This document shows positions 10,814 to 23,638 of a stretch of 64,000 bases of DNA, piece after piece. The stretch covers positions 8,093,222 to 8,157,221 of the forward strand of contig OX359270.1 in assembly GCA_947179155.2 (NCBI GenBank). Direction: 5' to 3'. Each line of letters begins with the position of its first letter. Position 1 is the first letter of the stretch. Both the position numbers and the translations under genes were made by a program. Source of the stretch: Hedera helix. Its lineage: Eukaryota > Streptophyta > Magnoliopsida > Apiales > Araliaceae. The notes under the pieces were generated by a model that was not told where the DNA came from, searched no databases, and saw only the letters and a list, made by a program, of their open reading frames with translations.

Positions 10814-11016
10814 CAATTTGACTTTTGAGATCAAATGACGACATATTAAACTTAAAAATTGGTATGACTCATAAAAATTTAGAATGAAATAAATTTTGTT
10901 TTAGTTTTTGTTATATGTTATACAATTATAATAATTGTGCCAACTAAAATTAAATAAATACACATCAATTTTTAAATTTAATATGTCATAATTTAACCTC
11001 AAAAACAGTCAAATTG
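10814..11016. mobile_element. Hairpin MITE
   Basis: Arms of about 50 bases (CAATTTGACTTTTGAG... and its diverged reverse complement ending ...AGTCAAATTG) surround an AT-rich centre. Both arms contain the ATATTAAA / TTTAATAT words at matching positions. It is non-coding, and the target duplication was not resolved. Confidence 0.55.
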
Positions 11017-11427
11017 AAGCTCTTACTTTGGAACGAAGAGAATAATAATTATCCAAAAAAGTGTTATATATAATACTAACCAATAACATTAATAATACAG
11101 ACCCTGAGGAATACAAACACTAACAACAAAAATAGTATATATGTTAAGAGGATTTATCAAATTTTCATATTCTTCTTTATGAGCTATCCCAAATAATATC
11201 ACATATGCTGTCTCAACAAAAAGATAAAGATATGTGGAAATTTAATTTTTTAAGTTATGCGAAAAATTAAAGAATCCTGTTTTTTTTTTTATTTTAAATA
11301 TAGAAAACCCAATTATGCCTCCCTCTTTTTCGCCTCCTTTTTATGTTATAACAATTTACGCCTCGATGCCAAGGATTACCGGAAAAAAAGAAAAAACAGT
11401 GTCCCTTCTCCGATAGTTTGTTTAATA
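11017..11427. other. Spacer, nothing recognised
   Basis: AT-rich. A 61-codon open frame at 11,257-11,442 has no recognisable features and is dominated by low-complexity sequence. It is not annotated as a gene. Confidence 0.4.
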
Positions 11428-11727
11428 ATACGTTTGGATTGAGGGAATGAAACGAAAAAAAAAGAACGTAATGAAAAATAGTGTATTTAATTACTATTTT
11501 GGAGAATAAATTATTTCAATAAAATAAAAATTCATTCAATCCCTTTAATTTTTATTCCATGTGAGAGGTGATGGAATAAAATTAATTCCAATTGAATGTA
11601 TATATGTGATAATTTTTCTATTATATTACATTAGCCAACCCTATCAACAATCAAACATATACTTAAAATACCTTAAAATTATTTCATTCCTTACTCCATT
11701 CCATTCATCCAATCCAAGCAAAGCATA
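11428..11727. mobile_element. MITE with GTTTGGATTGAGGGAATG termini
   Basis: The left end CGTTTGGATTGAGGGAATGA pairs imperfectly with the right end TCCATTCATCCAATCCAAGCAAAGC. The interior repeats ATTCCATT / AATGGAAT-like words in both orientations. The pattern is frequent among plant hAT-like MITEs. Length is about 300 bp, with ends approximate. Confidence 0.5.
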
Positions 11728-12029
11728 AATTTTTCACCGGAAGTTTACTATTCTTATTTCTTTATGTTGGTTGTGACTGTTTCATGTTTGTGTAGAGTTA
11801 ATAAAAGAAAGAATTGATATGTTCACAAGTAAAATTTAATATTTTCACATTTTTTTTCTCTCACATGAGTGTGCGTTCATTTAAGGGAACTCATGAAACT
11901 ATTATTTTTAACATATTAGTAATACAAGTAATTAAGTTTCATTCATGTGAGAAGTAACATTGCCTCTGAAGTCTGCCTGAACCTTCCCTCCATAATCAAT
12001 TGATTGCTCTTTCTCTCTCATTTGAATTA
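11728..12029. other. Spacer, nothing recognised
   Basis: No coding sequence or repeat structure could be supported here. Confidence 0.4.
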
Positions 12030-12515
12030 TGTTGACGCGTGATTTTGTCCATCAGTTGAAACCACCTAACAGTGAGCAACGTGACCTCAAAACAACCGTT
12101 AGACACCCTACAGATTAGGCAACGACTTGAGCCCCCCGAGGATACTCTAGTGTGAGAATAAGTACAGTACAAAAAGCGTAACAATGGAGAACCAAAATAT
12201 TGCTAGAAATAATGAATGATGTTTGATAAGAAAAAAACCGTGTGACCTGGTTCACTTGTTATAACCTTATTTATATTTTTCCATCAACCAAATTGAGTCC
12301 CCGTAACAAATTAAGAGAGGGAATCCATTGACATAATCTAATTAGGAATATAATGTTGATCGGTCAATCCTCATCTCCATAAGATCCAAAATTATTACCT
12401 AATTTAGAATCCTTAATCAATGAGAATATTACCCTTCCCAAATAACCTAAGCCGCCCTAAAAGGGATAGCTTGAATGGGTCAACCCCAACACGGGCCCAT
12501 TATAGTGTATAATGT
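12030..12515 (-). mobile_element. LTR of the outer Tat-like Gypsy element (3' LTR)
   Basis: Begins TGTTGACGCGTGATTTTGTCC and is closely similar over about 485 bp to 43,119-43,605 in the same orientation. The copy at 43 kb abuts a primer-binding-type site on the minus strand, so that one is the 5' LTR and this one the 3' LTR. The upper end is uncertain because similarity fades at about AGTGT(A/G)TAA. No matching target duplication was found outside the pair. Confidence 0.75.
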
Positions 12516-12576
12516 GTCGCCCCGAGAATTTTCGTACTTGCTACAGACGACCTCGTGAGTTAATGTACAACCTTCT
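12516..12576. other. Short residue between two LTR pieces
   Basis: About 60 bases between the outer LTR and a different LTR fragment. This should be internal DNA of the outer element, but it is too short to hold any of its missing polymerase domains. Confidence 0.4.
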
Positions 12577-13895
12577 TGTGATGCCCCCAAATCCGAGTCT
12601 TTTGAACCTCAGGTTCGGTGCTTATGATCCGACCTCAATCTAACTCCACATCATAATCAATATTATAATTTACTAAATTTCATGGATTTTAAAAAACTTT
12701 TTATAACAATAATCAATATCAAAATAAATATTACAACTTAGTTAATTAAAACTATATAAACCTTCGGTTCCAAAATCGCAACCTTTATTTTTCTTCTTAT
12801 CTCAAAATCATATATTTTATTATTCATCTTTAATACATTCATTCTGAATATATAAAACTCAATCCTCAATATCAATTTCATACGATCATACATTCTTTAT
12901 TACAATTTAGAAATAACTGTATTAACTCACATTCTGGACTTTTAATATAGTAAGCTATATACAACAGCTCATATATTATCTCATTTGCATAAAATTACCT
13001 TATATATTCAATATAAGATTTACAACACAATTTCATACAACTTAATATCTTTTATTCGATATATCGTAGTTTAATACAACTTCATTCAATTATCAATACA
13101 ACAAGTTATTTTTAGTTTAATTAAAGAAAAGATAATTATAATTTTTCTTAAATGCTCTTCAAAGCTTTACAATAAATCTTTGTGACTTAATACACATTCA
13201 ACAAAAGAAAATCATAAACGCGACTTTCTAAACAAGCTTCAAGTTTGTACAATCATGTTCAGCTGATAACTTTTCAGTTAATCTGTAAAAATATTTGTAA
13301 GAATGAGCACGGCTCAACAAGTCTAATAGTAATCACCTTTCATGCTTCATATACTGATACATGGTTTATAATTCATATACTTAGCATTTCTATATATACA
13401 TGCAAATCAAACTTCATACTGTAATTCATTATGATTACAATTAAATCAAGTTTCATATTGTATCAAACGTATTATTTTTCACATAATGCATATCTCAAAT
13501 AAATTGAGTTTCCATAACTCAATCAACTATAGTCATAATTTGACTTTACAACTTATAAAGAATTATAATACAAAACTCATATTTTATCATACTCATATAA
13601 ATTTTATTACAAAACAACACCAATTGTACATAACAAATATCATGTGCTCACATAACAAACAAAACTAAAAACCTTGCCTTTGGTTTGCATTTATCGTCAT
13701 ATGTTCCACGAACACTCATGATATGACTTCTACTCTATGGTTATCAAAACTCACATGTTTTCACTTGCCACACCACCTAGACTATACAATCCGGGTTCTA
13801 ATGAGTTCATTTATTTTGTTAGAAATTTACATCATTTAAATTATATTACTAATCTTCAAGTCATGCTACGGTCGATGCATTTTAGACCTTATATA
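12577..13895 (-). mobile_element. Truncated Tekay-like LTR fragment
   Basis: Read on the minus strand it ends TTTGGGGGCATCACA, the same terminus style as the chromovirus LTRs nearby (TTTGGGGGCGTCACA). It also holds a TTGAGCCGTGCTCATTCTTAC segment that resembles 18,530-18,555. Its other end is cut by the chromovirus that starts at 13,896. It contains no coding frame. Confidence 0.5.
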
Positions 13896-14171
13896 TGTGA
13901 CGCACCGAAATCTAGGCCTACACAGCCCAATTGAGATGCCAAAAATACACGGTAACTATTATAAAACAGTACATAGTACAAAAATACGAAGCTCAATAAT
14001 ACACAACTAAGTCTTCACTATTATTGTCACACTATTTTATAATATGTGAAGACTACTACAGCTGACACTCGGACCTTGATTCCATCCCCCAACTAGACTC
14101 ATCTACTCTCTCTCATTTCCTGAAGAACAATGAAACAAACAAAAGGGTGGGCTCAAATAGCCAAGTAAAGA

Positions 14172-17100
14172 TGTAATACCCCAGATATTTATAAGATTTG
14201 TAGATAAGATCTTAAATGATCAATTAAAGTTTAAGGTTTAAAAACCTAGAGTTGGAGAAGTAAGATATGTAGAAAATGAGTAAACATTTTTTTTAACCTA
14301 ATTTATTTGTTAGGGATTAAATGTGAGAATATTATAATGATGCATGTGGAGAATTTATTAAGAAAATAAATTCAATTAAAAAGTGAAGGTGATTATATTA
14401 ATACAGCTATACCTAAAGTGTGTTTTTTAGCCAAATAAAAAGATGAGTAAATTAATACTCAACAAAACTAATAAATTAATTTGTTTTAATATAAAGTAAG
14501 AAGGAACGTTGTGAAATAAAATTAATTAGGTTAATTATATTAGGTATGAGTTAAAGTTATAGAATAACTATAATGTTTGTCTAAAATGACAATATTAAGA
14601 AGTTAATTAATTAAGTAATTAACTTAATTATTATGTTGTTATATAGAGTCTAATAATGGATTAAAGCAAGCCAATATGTTAATTATTTTAAGTCACGTTG
14701 ATAATTATAAGGAGGTCCAAATAAATTTTAGGATTTAACCTCATGAAGAGTTCAAGTAATTTAACTACTAATAGTGGACTAACTCAAAAGAATTATGTGT
14801 GTTAGCCCAATATGAGAATAATTGTATAAAGGTAGGTAATTAAATAAATATTATGTTAATTGATAAATAATATGTTAATTGATAAATAATATAAGTCCAA
14901 TTAAATTATGTTGACAAGTATTATATGCAATGGTATGGAAGTTCAATTGAATTAATTACCTAGCCCAAGTTATGAAAAATGTGTGAGTTATGTTGGGTAG
15001 CCCGAACAATTTAAATAAGAAAGCCCAATGAAAGGTAAACTATGTAGCCCAAACATTTAAAAGTCAAGTGTTGGTCAATGTGTTGGGAGAATAAATTTCA
15101 AGTATTGTTGAGTACAGAGAATTAACTAATGTAGGGTTAATTGAATAACCCTAGTTGGTAGGCAAGAGAGGGCATTAACCAAACATTGGTTAATTGCTAT
15201 ATGAATGAATGTAATGATGAGAATTAACTATAGATGAGTTAATTGAGTAACCCTAGGTAGTAAATAAATTAAAGATTTAACTATGCATGGGTTAGTTGTA
15301 GGAAGAATATTATAGATACAATTATGTATGTATATAATTTACCAAGATAGAATTGGTAGGTATCCATGGGTTAGATGTTGTAGAGAATTAACCATACCTT
15401 GGTTAATTGAGAAAAAATGATAAAATAAGTATATTTATTTATATGATGAGTTTAGACCATGGTTGGGTGTGTGGACCAACGTAGGTCATTTGAATGTAGA
15501 GAGTTAACCACATTGTGATTAATTGTTGAGAGATATATAAATATGTATATATAAATAAGATGAGCTTTAACTAAGGTTAGGGTATTGAGTGACCAAGGTT
15601 AAGGGTTAGTGATATGTTGCTTAGTTTGCACTTCACCATCTATGTTGCTTGTAGTCAAGTTGATGAGTGACATTTTAAAGGTCAAATGATGGTCAAATAT
15701 GAGAAAAATGCAAGTATTGTGCATATATAGGTGAATATGTATACATATATTGGTGTACATATATATGGATGCTTATATAATTATATAGGACATAAAAATA
15801 AAGCCAAATTGGTGTAATATTAGAGCAAATCCCGAATTTTAGGCCCCTCATGGATGTGAAGCTTGCTTGTTGGATGATTTTTGAGTGAAAAATGGTTCAA
15901 TAACTTCCCAACCACCCTAGTCATTCATATGGTCAATCAAAGTGTCATTTAAGTGGTCATTCCATGCTATAATAAGCCTAGATTAGTCCTAATTTGACCA
16001 ATGTTGGATGATTAGTAATTGTTAATCAAGATTATGATAGTTCTATAAATAGGAGGTCACACTTCATTTGCTAGAGTTCAGCATTTGTTAGTGTTCTTAT
16101 ATTGTAGAGAGAAAAGATGAGAAGCTTGAGAGTGTTCTTGGGAGATTGAGTGAAACCCCTTGAGTGTTCATGTGTGTGAGATATTGTTCTAGAGGTTCAT
16201 TCAAGAAGAAGGAAGAGAACTAGCAATATCAAACATTCAAGATTTATAAGGTTTAAAAGTTTTCTCATCTCAAAACTTTAGTTCATAGATATAGATTATT
16301 GTTTGTAGTATATTTTATCATGTTAGTTGTAGAAGAGTCTTTTTGAAGAAGATATAGGGTTAAATTTGCTAGATATATGTTCTAACATGTTTTGTATAGA
16401 AGATGATGGAAGAAATGGTAGTATGAGCATGATTAGTTTTAAAACCCTAACTAAATGTCTAGGTTGATGATTTATGATTTGAAATGTGTAAGTTGTTTCT
16501 ATGATCTATGAGTCTTGAATGATAGGTATATGAGTTTTAAAGAAAACCCAACTTGAAGCTTTCAAAAATATGAAAAAACAAAGAAGTTATGGCTTTTACC
16601 GCAAAAAATGTCATTTTGAAACCTTAAATGGTTCAATCTTAATTTTCGTGTCAAAACGTTTTCAAAAATATGATCGAACCATGAAATGTTGTAAAACAAG
16701 AAGTTTGGAGGTCAACAACACTGAGTTTGTGCCATTTGAATGTGTAGATTTTATTTTATTCAAGTTTGAACCAATAAAACCAAAGATTTGTGAAGTTAAT
16801 TTTTACTTTGTCCTTGTGAGCAGTTTTGAGTCTAGTTCTGACTAGAATTTGGATTTGTGATCTAAAGAAAAGTTGTAGATCATGAAATTCTAATGAATTT
16901 AGACTTAAGAATCACCTCCAAATGTTTTTGTATGACAAAGTTATGGCTAAATTATTGAGAGACATTCCGATAGTTAAAGTTAAAGTTAAAATTCGAATAC
17001 CCGGCATCTAGACGCCCAAGTGTACGCCTAGCTTCTATCCATAGGCGTATATACGCCCCAGAAATGCCTTGGGCCGGCGTATATATGCCTATACTTGTCA

Positions 17101-18600
17101 AAAATTAGGTTTTTGGTCCAGACTTGTTCGGAACTGAAAGTTTCGCTTGTTGGGTATTGTAAAACTTAACAACAGGTAATTACACTATTTAAATAAAGAT
17201 AAACTATTGTAAAGAGTCTTTGTTATGACTAATGGTTATGTTAAGCATACATATCTTGTAGGTCGTACTATTAAAGGCGATAATTTAATTATTATTTAAA
17301 GGACATTAAATTATAATTAAAGGGAGACAAAGTGAATAAAATGATAATTTACTATTTAATATTAAATAATAAATAATAAATAAGGTTAGCTAATTAATTA
17401 ATTATTATTAATTGATATTAACTAATAATTAAAGTGAATTAAGGTTGATGAGATAATTGTTTATGTAATGCTAAATAACAAGTAAAGTTAATTGAGTTAA
17501 TTACTTATTTAATTAATATTAGATAAATAATGTGAATGAATTAAGGATAATAAAGTGAGTAAACAATTTGCATGTAATTGTTTAAGTCTTTAATTATTAC
17601 CAAGGTTGTAATTTATTATTAAATAATTTATAATTAATGGTAAGTGATTAATAATACTAATAAATGATTAAAATATTATTAAATGATTAATAATATTAGT
17701 AAAAGATTAAAATGTTAATAAAATGTTAATAATATTAATAAGTGATTAAAATATTATTAAATGGTTAATAATATTTGAATGTAGTTGTATATTATCAAAG
17801 GTAGATAATATTTTGAGGTATTTGGTACATTATTAAATGTCTAAATCATTAAGTTATGTAAAAGGAGAAAGTTTAATTGAATTAAACCAATGTAAATGGT
17901 CCATTTGTGACTAATTTAGACAACTTATTAAAAGTAGGTCGTACGAAGAACGTGTAGTGAAGGCGTAAGTTGGTTAAGCGTAACCGACATATCCGAACTA
18001 TAATTTGGGCTAGGTTTTTGTCCGGAACTTAAGGGTTCGTTTGTCAGACATCTTAAGAGTTAATAATTTGAAGTTAGAGTCTTATATAAAGACTAATTAA
18101 TAGTCACTGTAACTAATGATGATGTCAATTTCATATATAAATTGTAGGTTGATCGAAAGACGCAAAATAAACGTAAATGGTAGAAGTGAATCAGAAATTT
18201 TTTTCAGAACTTGCTCCTATGTGCAATGCTATACTAGAATATGATATTAAATTATTAATATGAAGATATATTAATGTTATTTAGTTTATGTGAAGCCAAT
18301 AAAGTATGAGTGTATGTGAAGTATGTGATAAACATAAAATATGATTACATGTGAAATCTGTACAAATTATGAAGCATGATTTGATAGAGGCTAGTTGTGC
18401 ATTATATGTGATACATAAGAAGTATGAAACATTCATAAAATGAAAAGCATAAAATGCATGATGTAATAATAAAATGCAGAGTATGTATACTATGTGAAAC
18501 ATGTAATGTGTTATGTGTAACTGTTAAACTTGTTGAGCCGTCGTGCTCACTCTTGCTATAAAATCAACACTTTTAGATAAGTGCAAAATATCCGAAGATT
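14172..18600 (+). mobile_element. Foreign LTR-like fragment inside the chromovirus 3' LTR
   Basis: Begins TGTAATACCCCAGATATTT, a typical Gypsy LTR start. It holds a TATA box CTATAAATAGGAGG near 16,043, followed by a transcript-leader-like segment, and an end part (TTGTTGAGCC...GTGCTCACTCTTGC near 18,532) similar to the fragment at 12,577-13,895. The expected LTR 3' end is absent, and about 380 bases of the host LTR (present at 39,957-40,300) are missing. It is therefore a truncated insertion with a deletion. No coding frame was recognised. Confidence 0.45.
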
Positions 18601-19384
18601 TCGTTAAAGATCAAGGATCAGGAATGCGTATTACTTTCACAATAACTTGATTCTTGATTATTAGAATAATAACAGAGATATAAATGATGAATAGAATAAC
18701 ATGATACTTTGTCTAGAGTCAAATAATGTCCAAATTATCAATATGATGTTGACTCAAATTCAAGAATGATATTCAAGATCTATAATTAAAAATAACGGTT
18801 GAAGTTCAATAGAAAGGTTCAAGTAAATAGGAAGGTTCACGGGAAATGATATTAAACAAATCGTAAACTATTAAGAAACATATAATCATTTCAAGAATTT
18901 TACCAAATAATACTTATCATAGTAAGTTTAAGAGTATGAAAGAAAAATATATCCCTTATCTTAACACATGACTGAGTATTATTTTAAATGAAGTTGATTA
19001 ACTTAAACAATACTTGTACTCTTATAGATCCTCACAAATACACATGATAACTTAAGCACACTTAGAGAGAACTTACACAAAGTAATATTTAGAGAGTGAA
19101 AGAAAGAATAAGCAAGGAAGTTTATGAAAAATTCTTAAGTTAATGCCTCTTTTATAGTCAAAATTTTATCATAATCCAAGATTTTCTAATTTAATTAAAA
19201 CTGTAAATTTCAAGATAATGTTTAATTCATACCACACATTTCATCTTTTAAGATTTTTTTAATCTAAACCATTCATTTAAAGATCATCTTTAATTTATAT
19301 CGTTCATTTCAAATTCTATAATTATTGTATTATCTTTAATCTATACCATTCATTTCAGATTTTCTTTAATCTATATCATTCATT

Positions 19385-19600
19385 TAATAAAATAATTAAC
19401 TTTATATATAAAATAACTAGCTTTATATATAAAATAACTAACTTTATATATAAAGCAACCAACTTTATATATAAATCAATTAACTTTATATATAAAACAA
19501 ATAATTTTATATAATATATCATAATAAAATAATTTACTTTACATAATTTATATAAAATAAATAACTTTATATAATTTATTATAATAAAATAAATAACTTT
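19385..19600. repeat. Short AT-rich tandem repeat in chromovirus LTR
   Basis: About eight degenerate copies of ATAAAATAACTAACTTTATAT. The unit is mildly variable, and the array lies in the U3 part of the 3' LTR. It is absent from the aligned part of the solo LTR at 29.1 kb, so it may be a local expansion. Confidence 0.6.
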
Positions 19601-20399
19601 ATCATTTCAATTATTAAATAATAATTCACAATTATTTATTATTATGATCAATTGTTATAAATATAGTGTAGTTGACTTTTGGAGTTAGATACTTGCAAAA
19701 CAAGCAAAAATTCTAACTAATAATGAAATACAACAGTTAAATCAACATCACAATAGTGATAATAATAATGTGGAAAATAAATAAAAGAAAAAGTACTTTA
19801 CTGCGTAATGACAATTAATATTGATTCAGTAATAAAAATTACTATACATATAATACTGTGACAATTATCAGTGTAATAATATGAATTATTGTGAATGTGA
19901 CAGTTATTGGTTCAATAAAGTCAATATTGTACAATAGTCACTTTATCAGTTTAATAAAATAAAACTCTATGCAATACCGTGTGCTACTGTGCAATACAGT
20001 ATGTTACTGTGTAATACCGTGTTCTACTATTCCTTTACCATCGGATATTTTAACTGTTAAAAGTGATAGTACCGTTGACCATTTTTATTTAAAAAGGTTA
20101 CTTAAGTCATTTTCTATATCCGACAATATTTCGTTGTGGGGTCCACCAATGTTTCGTTATTTTGGCGCTGTCGTACAAATCGAATATTTTTCGAAAGAAC
20201 GAATATTCCTTGACAAAACGACAGTGATAGTACTTTTTTTTTAACTATAACTTTTTGTCAATTTATCCACTTACCGTTTCAGAAGAAAATATATAAAGAA
20301 AAATTAAATTTGTATTTCATAAAAGTCGGGGTCTTACAACCTCCTCTCCTTATAAAATTTCATCCCCAAAATTGACGTACCTGACATTTTGAAAAGGTA

Positions 20400-21690
20400 A
20401 GGATGCTTAGATTTCATTTCAGATTCTAGCTCCTAAGTTATTTTCTCAGTATATTGATTCCTCCATAAAACCTTGACTTGAGGTATAACCTTTGAGTGTA
20501 GGATCTGCTCCTTCTTATCTAAGATCTTGACAGGTACTTCATCGTACGTTAAATCCTATGCTATAACGTCTTCTTCTAACTCAATGATGTGATTCAGAAC
20601 CTTCATATATTTACATAGCATGGATATGTGAAAAACGTTATAAATTCAGGACATTCTTGGTGGTAGGGCTAGTCTGTAGGACACAGATCTTACTCGATCT
20701 AGAATTTTAAATGAGTCAATAAATCGAGGGTTGAACTTTTTTCTCCTTCCGAATCTTGTAACTCATTTCCATAGAGAAACTCGTAAAAATACTTATTCTT
20801 CGACATTGAATCTCTCTCATCTTTTTGATGAAGATCAGTATAACTCTTTTGTTATTCTTGTGCTGTTTGTATTCATTGTCGAATTATTTGGATATTTTTT
20901 ATTGTCAAGCGTACCAATTCTGGTTTCAACAATTTTGCTTCTCCTACCTCATTCCAATATACTAGAGAACAACATATTCGTCCATACGAAGCCTCGTATG
21001 GAGTCATGCCTATGCTTGCTTGGTAACTGTTGTTGTAGGAGAATTCCACCAATGATAAATACTTCTCCTAAATTCCCTTGAAGTCTAGTACGCAAAGTCT
21101 CAAAAGATTTTTGAGAGTCTGGATCGTCCTTTCCGATAGTCCGTCCGTTTGAGGATGGTATGTAGAACTAAATCGTAGCTCGGTGCCCATAGCTTTTTCT
21201 AGACTGATCCAAAAACGTGAAGTGAATCTAGGATCTCGATCAGAAACTATGAAAACTGGCATGCCATGTAATCTTACAATCTCATTCATGTACATATCAC
21301 CAAGACGCTAAAGTGAAATTTTTTCTCGTATAGGCAAGAAATAAACGGATTTGGTCAATCTATCTATGATGACCCAAATCGCATCAAAGCCTTGAGAAAC
21401 TTTGGGAAGACCCATCACAAAATCCATAGTGACGTGTTCCAACATCCATTCTGGAACTTCGAGTGCAATGGACCCTTAGGCACTTGATGCTCTGCCTTGA
21501 CATGTTGACAATTAGGCATCTTGAGATAAACTCTGCAATCTCCCTCTTCATATTGTTCTACCAAAATGTATGTCGAAGGTCACAATACATTTTGGTACCT
21601 CCTAGAGGGATTGCAAATGGCGTGTTGTGTGCCTCCATCATGATTTTATGCTTCATTTCATAGTCGTTAGGAACACAGAGTCGAGAGTTA
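20400..21690 (-). pseudogene. Chromovirus integrase and chromodomain remnant
   Basis: In minus-strand order there is a degraded HHCC zinc-binding region (about 21,690-21,500, CLNCQH visible), then the integrase core with SDRDPRF and a HPQTDG motif (open stretch 21,068-21,295). A C-terminal part follows, and near 20,420-20,580 a chromodomain-like segment with VKVLWRNQ. In-frame stops occur throughout, so no full protein could be made. In living relatives the integrase inserts the cDNA and the chromodomain steers it to heterochromatin. The domain order RT, RNase H, INT places it in Ty3/Gypsy. Confidence 0.75.
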
Positions 21691-21929
21691 ACTCGAAGTA
21701 TTCTTTACTCGTCGATTCTTACTTCTGGAATAGCACCTTCTTGTACTTTCTTCATCATGTTCATCAGTTCCGGATCAGTATCTTGAGCAGCTTTAATTTT
21801 ATCGATTAAACCCGATTCTACTCGCACGTGCGTAATTTTCATGTGGGTTCCTAGCGTCTTTAACTCTATCTCTATATTTTGTAAGTCGTACAAAATGCTT
21901 CTTTGCGTCGTCAGCATTGCACTTGTACT

Positions 21930-23250
21930 CGTATAAGATCTTCTTCTTAATGCGTCAGCTACAACGTTCTCATTTCCTGGGTGATACTGGATGTTGTGGT
22001 CGTAATCCTTTAACAGCTCAAGCTAATATCGTTGTCGTATGTTGAGTTCCTTCTGGGTGAAGAAATACTTAAGGCTTTTGTGATCCGTGAAGATTTTCAT
22101 TTTCTCCCTGTACAAGTAGTGTCTCCAGATCTTCAATGCGTAAACAACCGCTGCTAACTATAGATCATGAGTATGATAATTTTTCTTATAATCTTTGAGT
22201 TGTTGAGAGACGTAACCTATAACTTTTCCATGTTGCATTAGGACACAACCTAGACTTTTGCCTGAAACATCGCTGTAGATGACAAATTCTCCTTATCCTG
22301 ATGGTATGATCAGAACAAGAATTGAAATAAGTCTCTTCTTAAGTTTTTGAAAATGTTTCTCGTATTTCTCATTCCATACAAATTTTGTGCTTTTTCGAGT
22401 CAGCTGAGTTAATGGAGTAGTGATTCGAGAAAATCCTTATATGAATCTCCGATAATAACCAGCTAAGACCAAAAAACTTCGAACTTCAGTTACTGACCGA
22501 GGTTGCTCCCAATTTAATATTGCTTCAATCTTTGCAGGGTCAACTGATATTCTCTAACTGGAAATCACATGCCCAAGGAACGTGACTTCCTTAAGCCAAA
22601 ACTCACACTTCTTCAACTTGGCATACAACTTCTTCTCACGTAGCTTTTAGAGTATCAATCTCAGGTGTTGTTCATGATGCTCACGACTCTTGGAGTATAT
22701 GATAATGTCATTAATAAAGACAACCACAAAATTATCTAAATATTTCTTGAATATTTGATTCATCATGTCCATAAAAGCTACAGGAGCATTTGTTAGTCCA
22801 AAAGGTTTGACTAATAACTCATAATGCCCGTAGCGAGTTTTGAAAGCAGTTTTTAGAATGTCATCAGCTTTAACATTTAACTGATGATATCAAGAGCGAA
22901 GATCAATCTTTGAAAAATGTTAAGCACTCCTCAATTGATTAAACATGTCATCAATTCGAGGTAACAGGTACCAGTTTTTTATGGTGACATGATTTAACTC
23001 TAGTACTCAATGTACAATCTCATACTCCAGTCCTTCTTCTTGACAAAAAGAACAGGGGCACTCCAAGGCGTTGCAGTTGGACGAATAAAACCAGTATCTA
23101 ACAATTCCTATAGTTGGACCCTTAACTCTTGAAGTTCAATAGGAGCCATTCGGTATGGGGCTTTGGAAATAGGCTTAGTGTCTGGTTCAAGATCAATACA
23201 TAATTCAATTTCACGGTTTGGGGGTAATTCAGGAAGTTCATCTGGAAAAA
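21930..23250 (-). pseudogene. Chromovirus reverse transcriptase and RNase H remnant
   Basis: The RT region runs about 23,250-22,340 on the minus strand. The start has the PPNREIEL / APYRMAP pair typical of Gypsy RT, followed by VKKKD and MRLCI. RNase H runs about 22,330-21,930 with FTDHKSL and a NVVADAL motif. Multiple stops and frameshifts separate these pieces. It is clearly non-functional. Confidence 0.75.
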
Positions 23251-23633
23251 ATCAGAAAACTCATTAATAATAGAAATATCATTCAAGTTTAACGTGTTTT
23301 TGTTCAAATTAGTGACATGAGCTAAAAAATCTTGAGTCTCGTTTTTCAATAAACGAGTGATTTTATGGTTAGGAATGACAGTTATAAATTTCAATGGTTT
23401 GATTGTTTGAATTTGCATGACATGTTAATTAGGAATATGAAAACTAATGATCTTTTGAAAATAATTAATTTTAGCATGATGGTTAGTCAACCAATCAATT
23501 CCTAAAATCACATCAAATTCATGCATTTCTAAAGAAATAAGGTCAACGGGTAATATGAGGCTGTTGATTTAAACTAAGCAAGATTTATATTCATTAGATG
23601 TAATAGTTAGTTCTCTTAATGAGGTTTCAGCTG
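23251..23633 (-). pseudogene. Chromovirus protease, C-terminal part
   Basis: Minus-strand sequence with a DVILGIDWL segment, the conserved end of plant Gypsy proteases. It continues the frame broken at 38,232 by the Athila insertion, so gene and interruption line up exactly across 14.6 kb. Stops are present here as well. Confidence 0.7.
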
Positions 23634-23638
23634 ATATA
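23634..23638. repeat. Athila target-site duplication, left copy
   Basis: ATATA directly before the left LTR. The same 5 bases follow the right LTR at 38,232-38,236. Confidence 0.85.

Larger units (their letters stand above)
13896..20338 (-). repeat. Chromovirus 3' LTR, with a foreign insert
   Basis: On the minus strand it starts TGTAAGACCCCGAC just after the purine tract AGGAGAGGAGGTTG (20,339-20,352). The other end, TGTGACGCACCG at 13,896 on the plus strand, matches the inner end of the 5' LTR at 39,686. The segments 13,896-14,171 and about 18,640-19,220 align with the 5' LTR. The part between is unrelated DNA, which explains a length of 6.4 kb against 3.0 kb for the intact solo LTR at 29,126. 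Confidence 0.7.

Noticed and set aside
16570..16845. 91-codon plus-strand frame in the foreign LTR fragment
   Set aside because: No recognisable domain. It lies in the transcribed leader-like part of an LTR, where chance frames are common.
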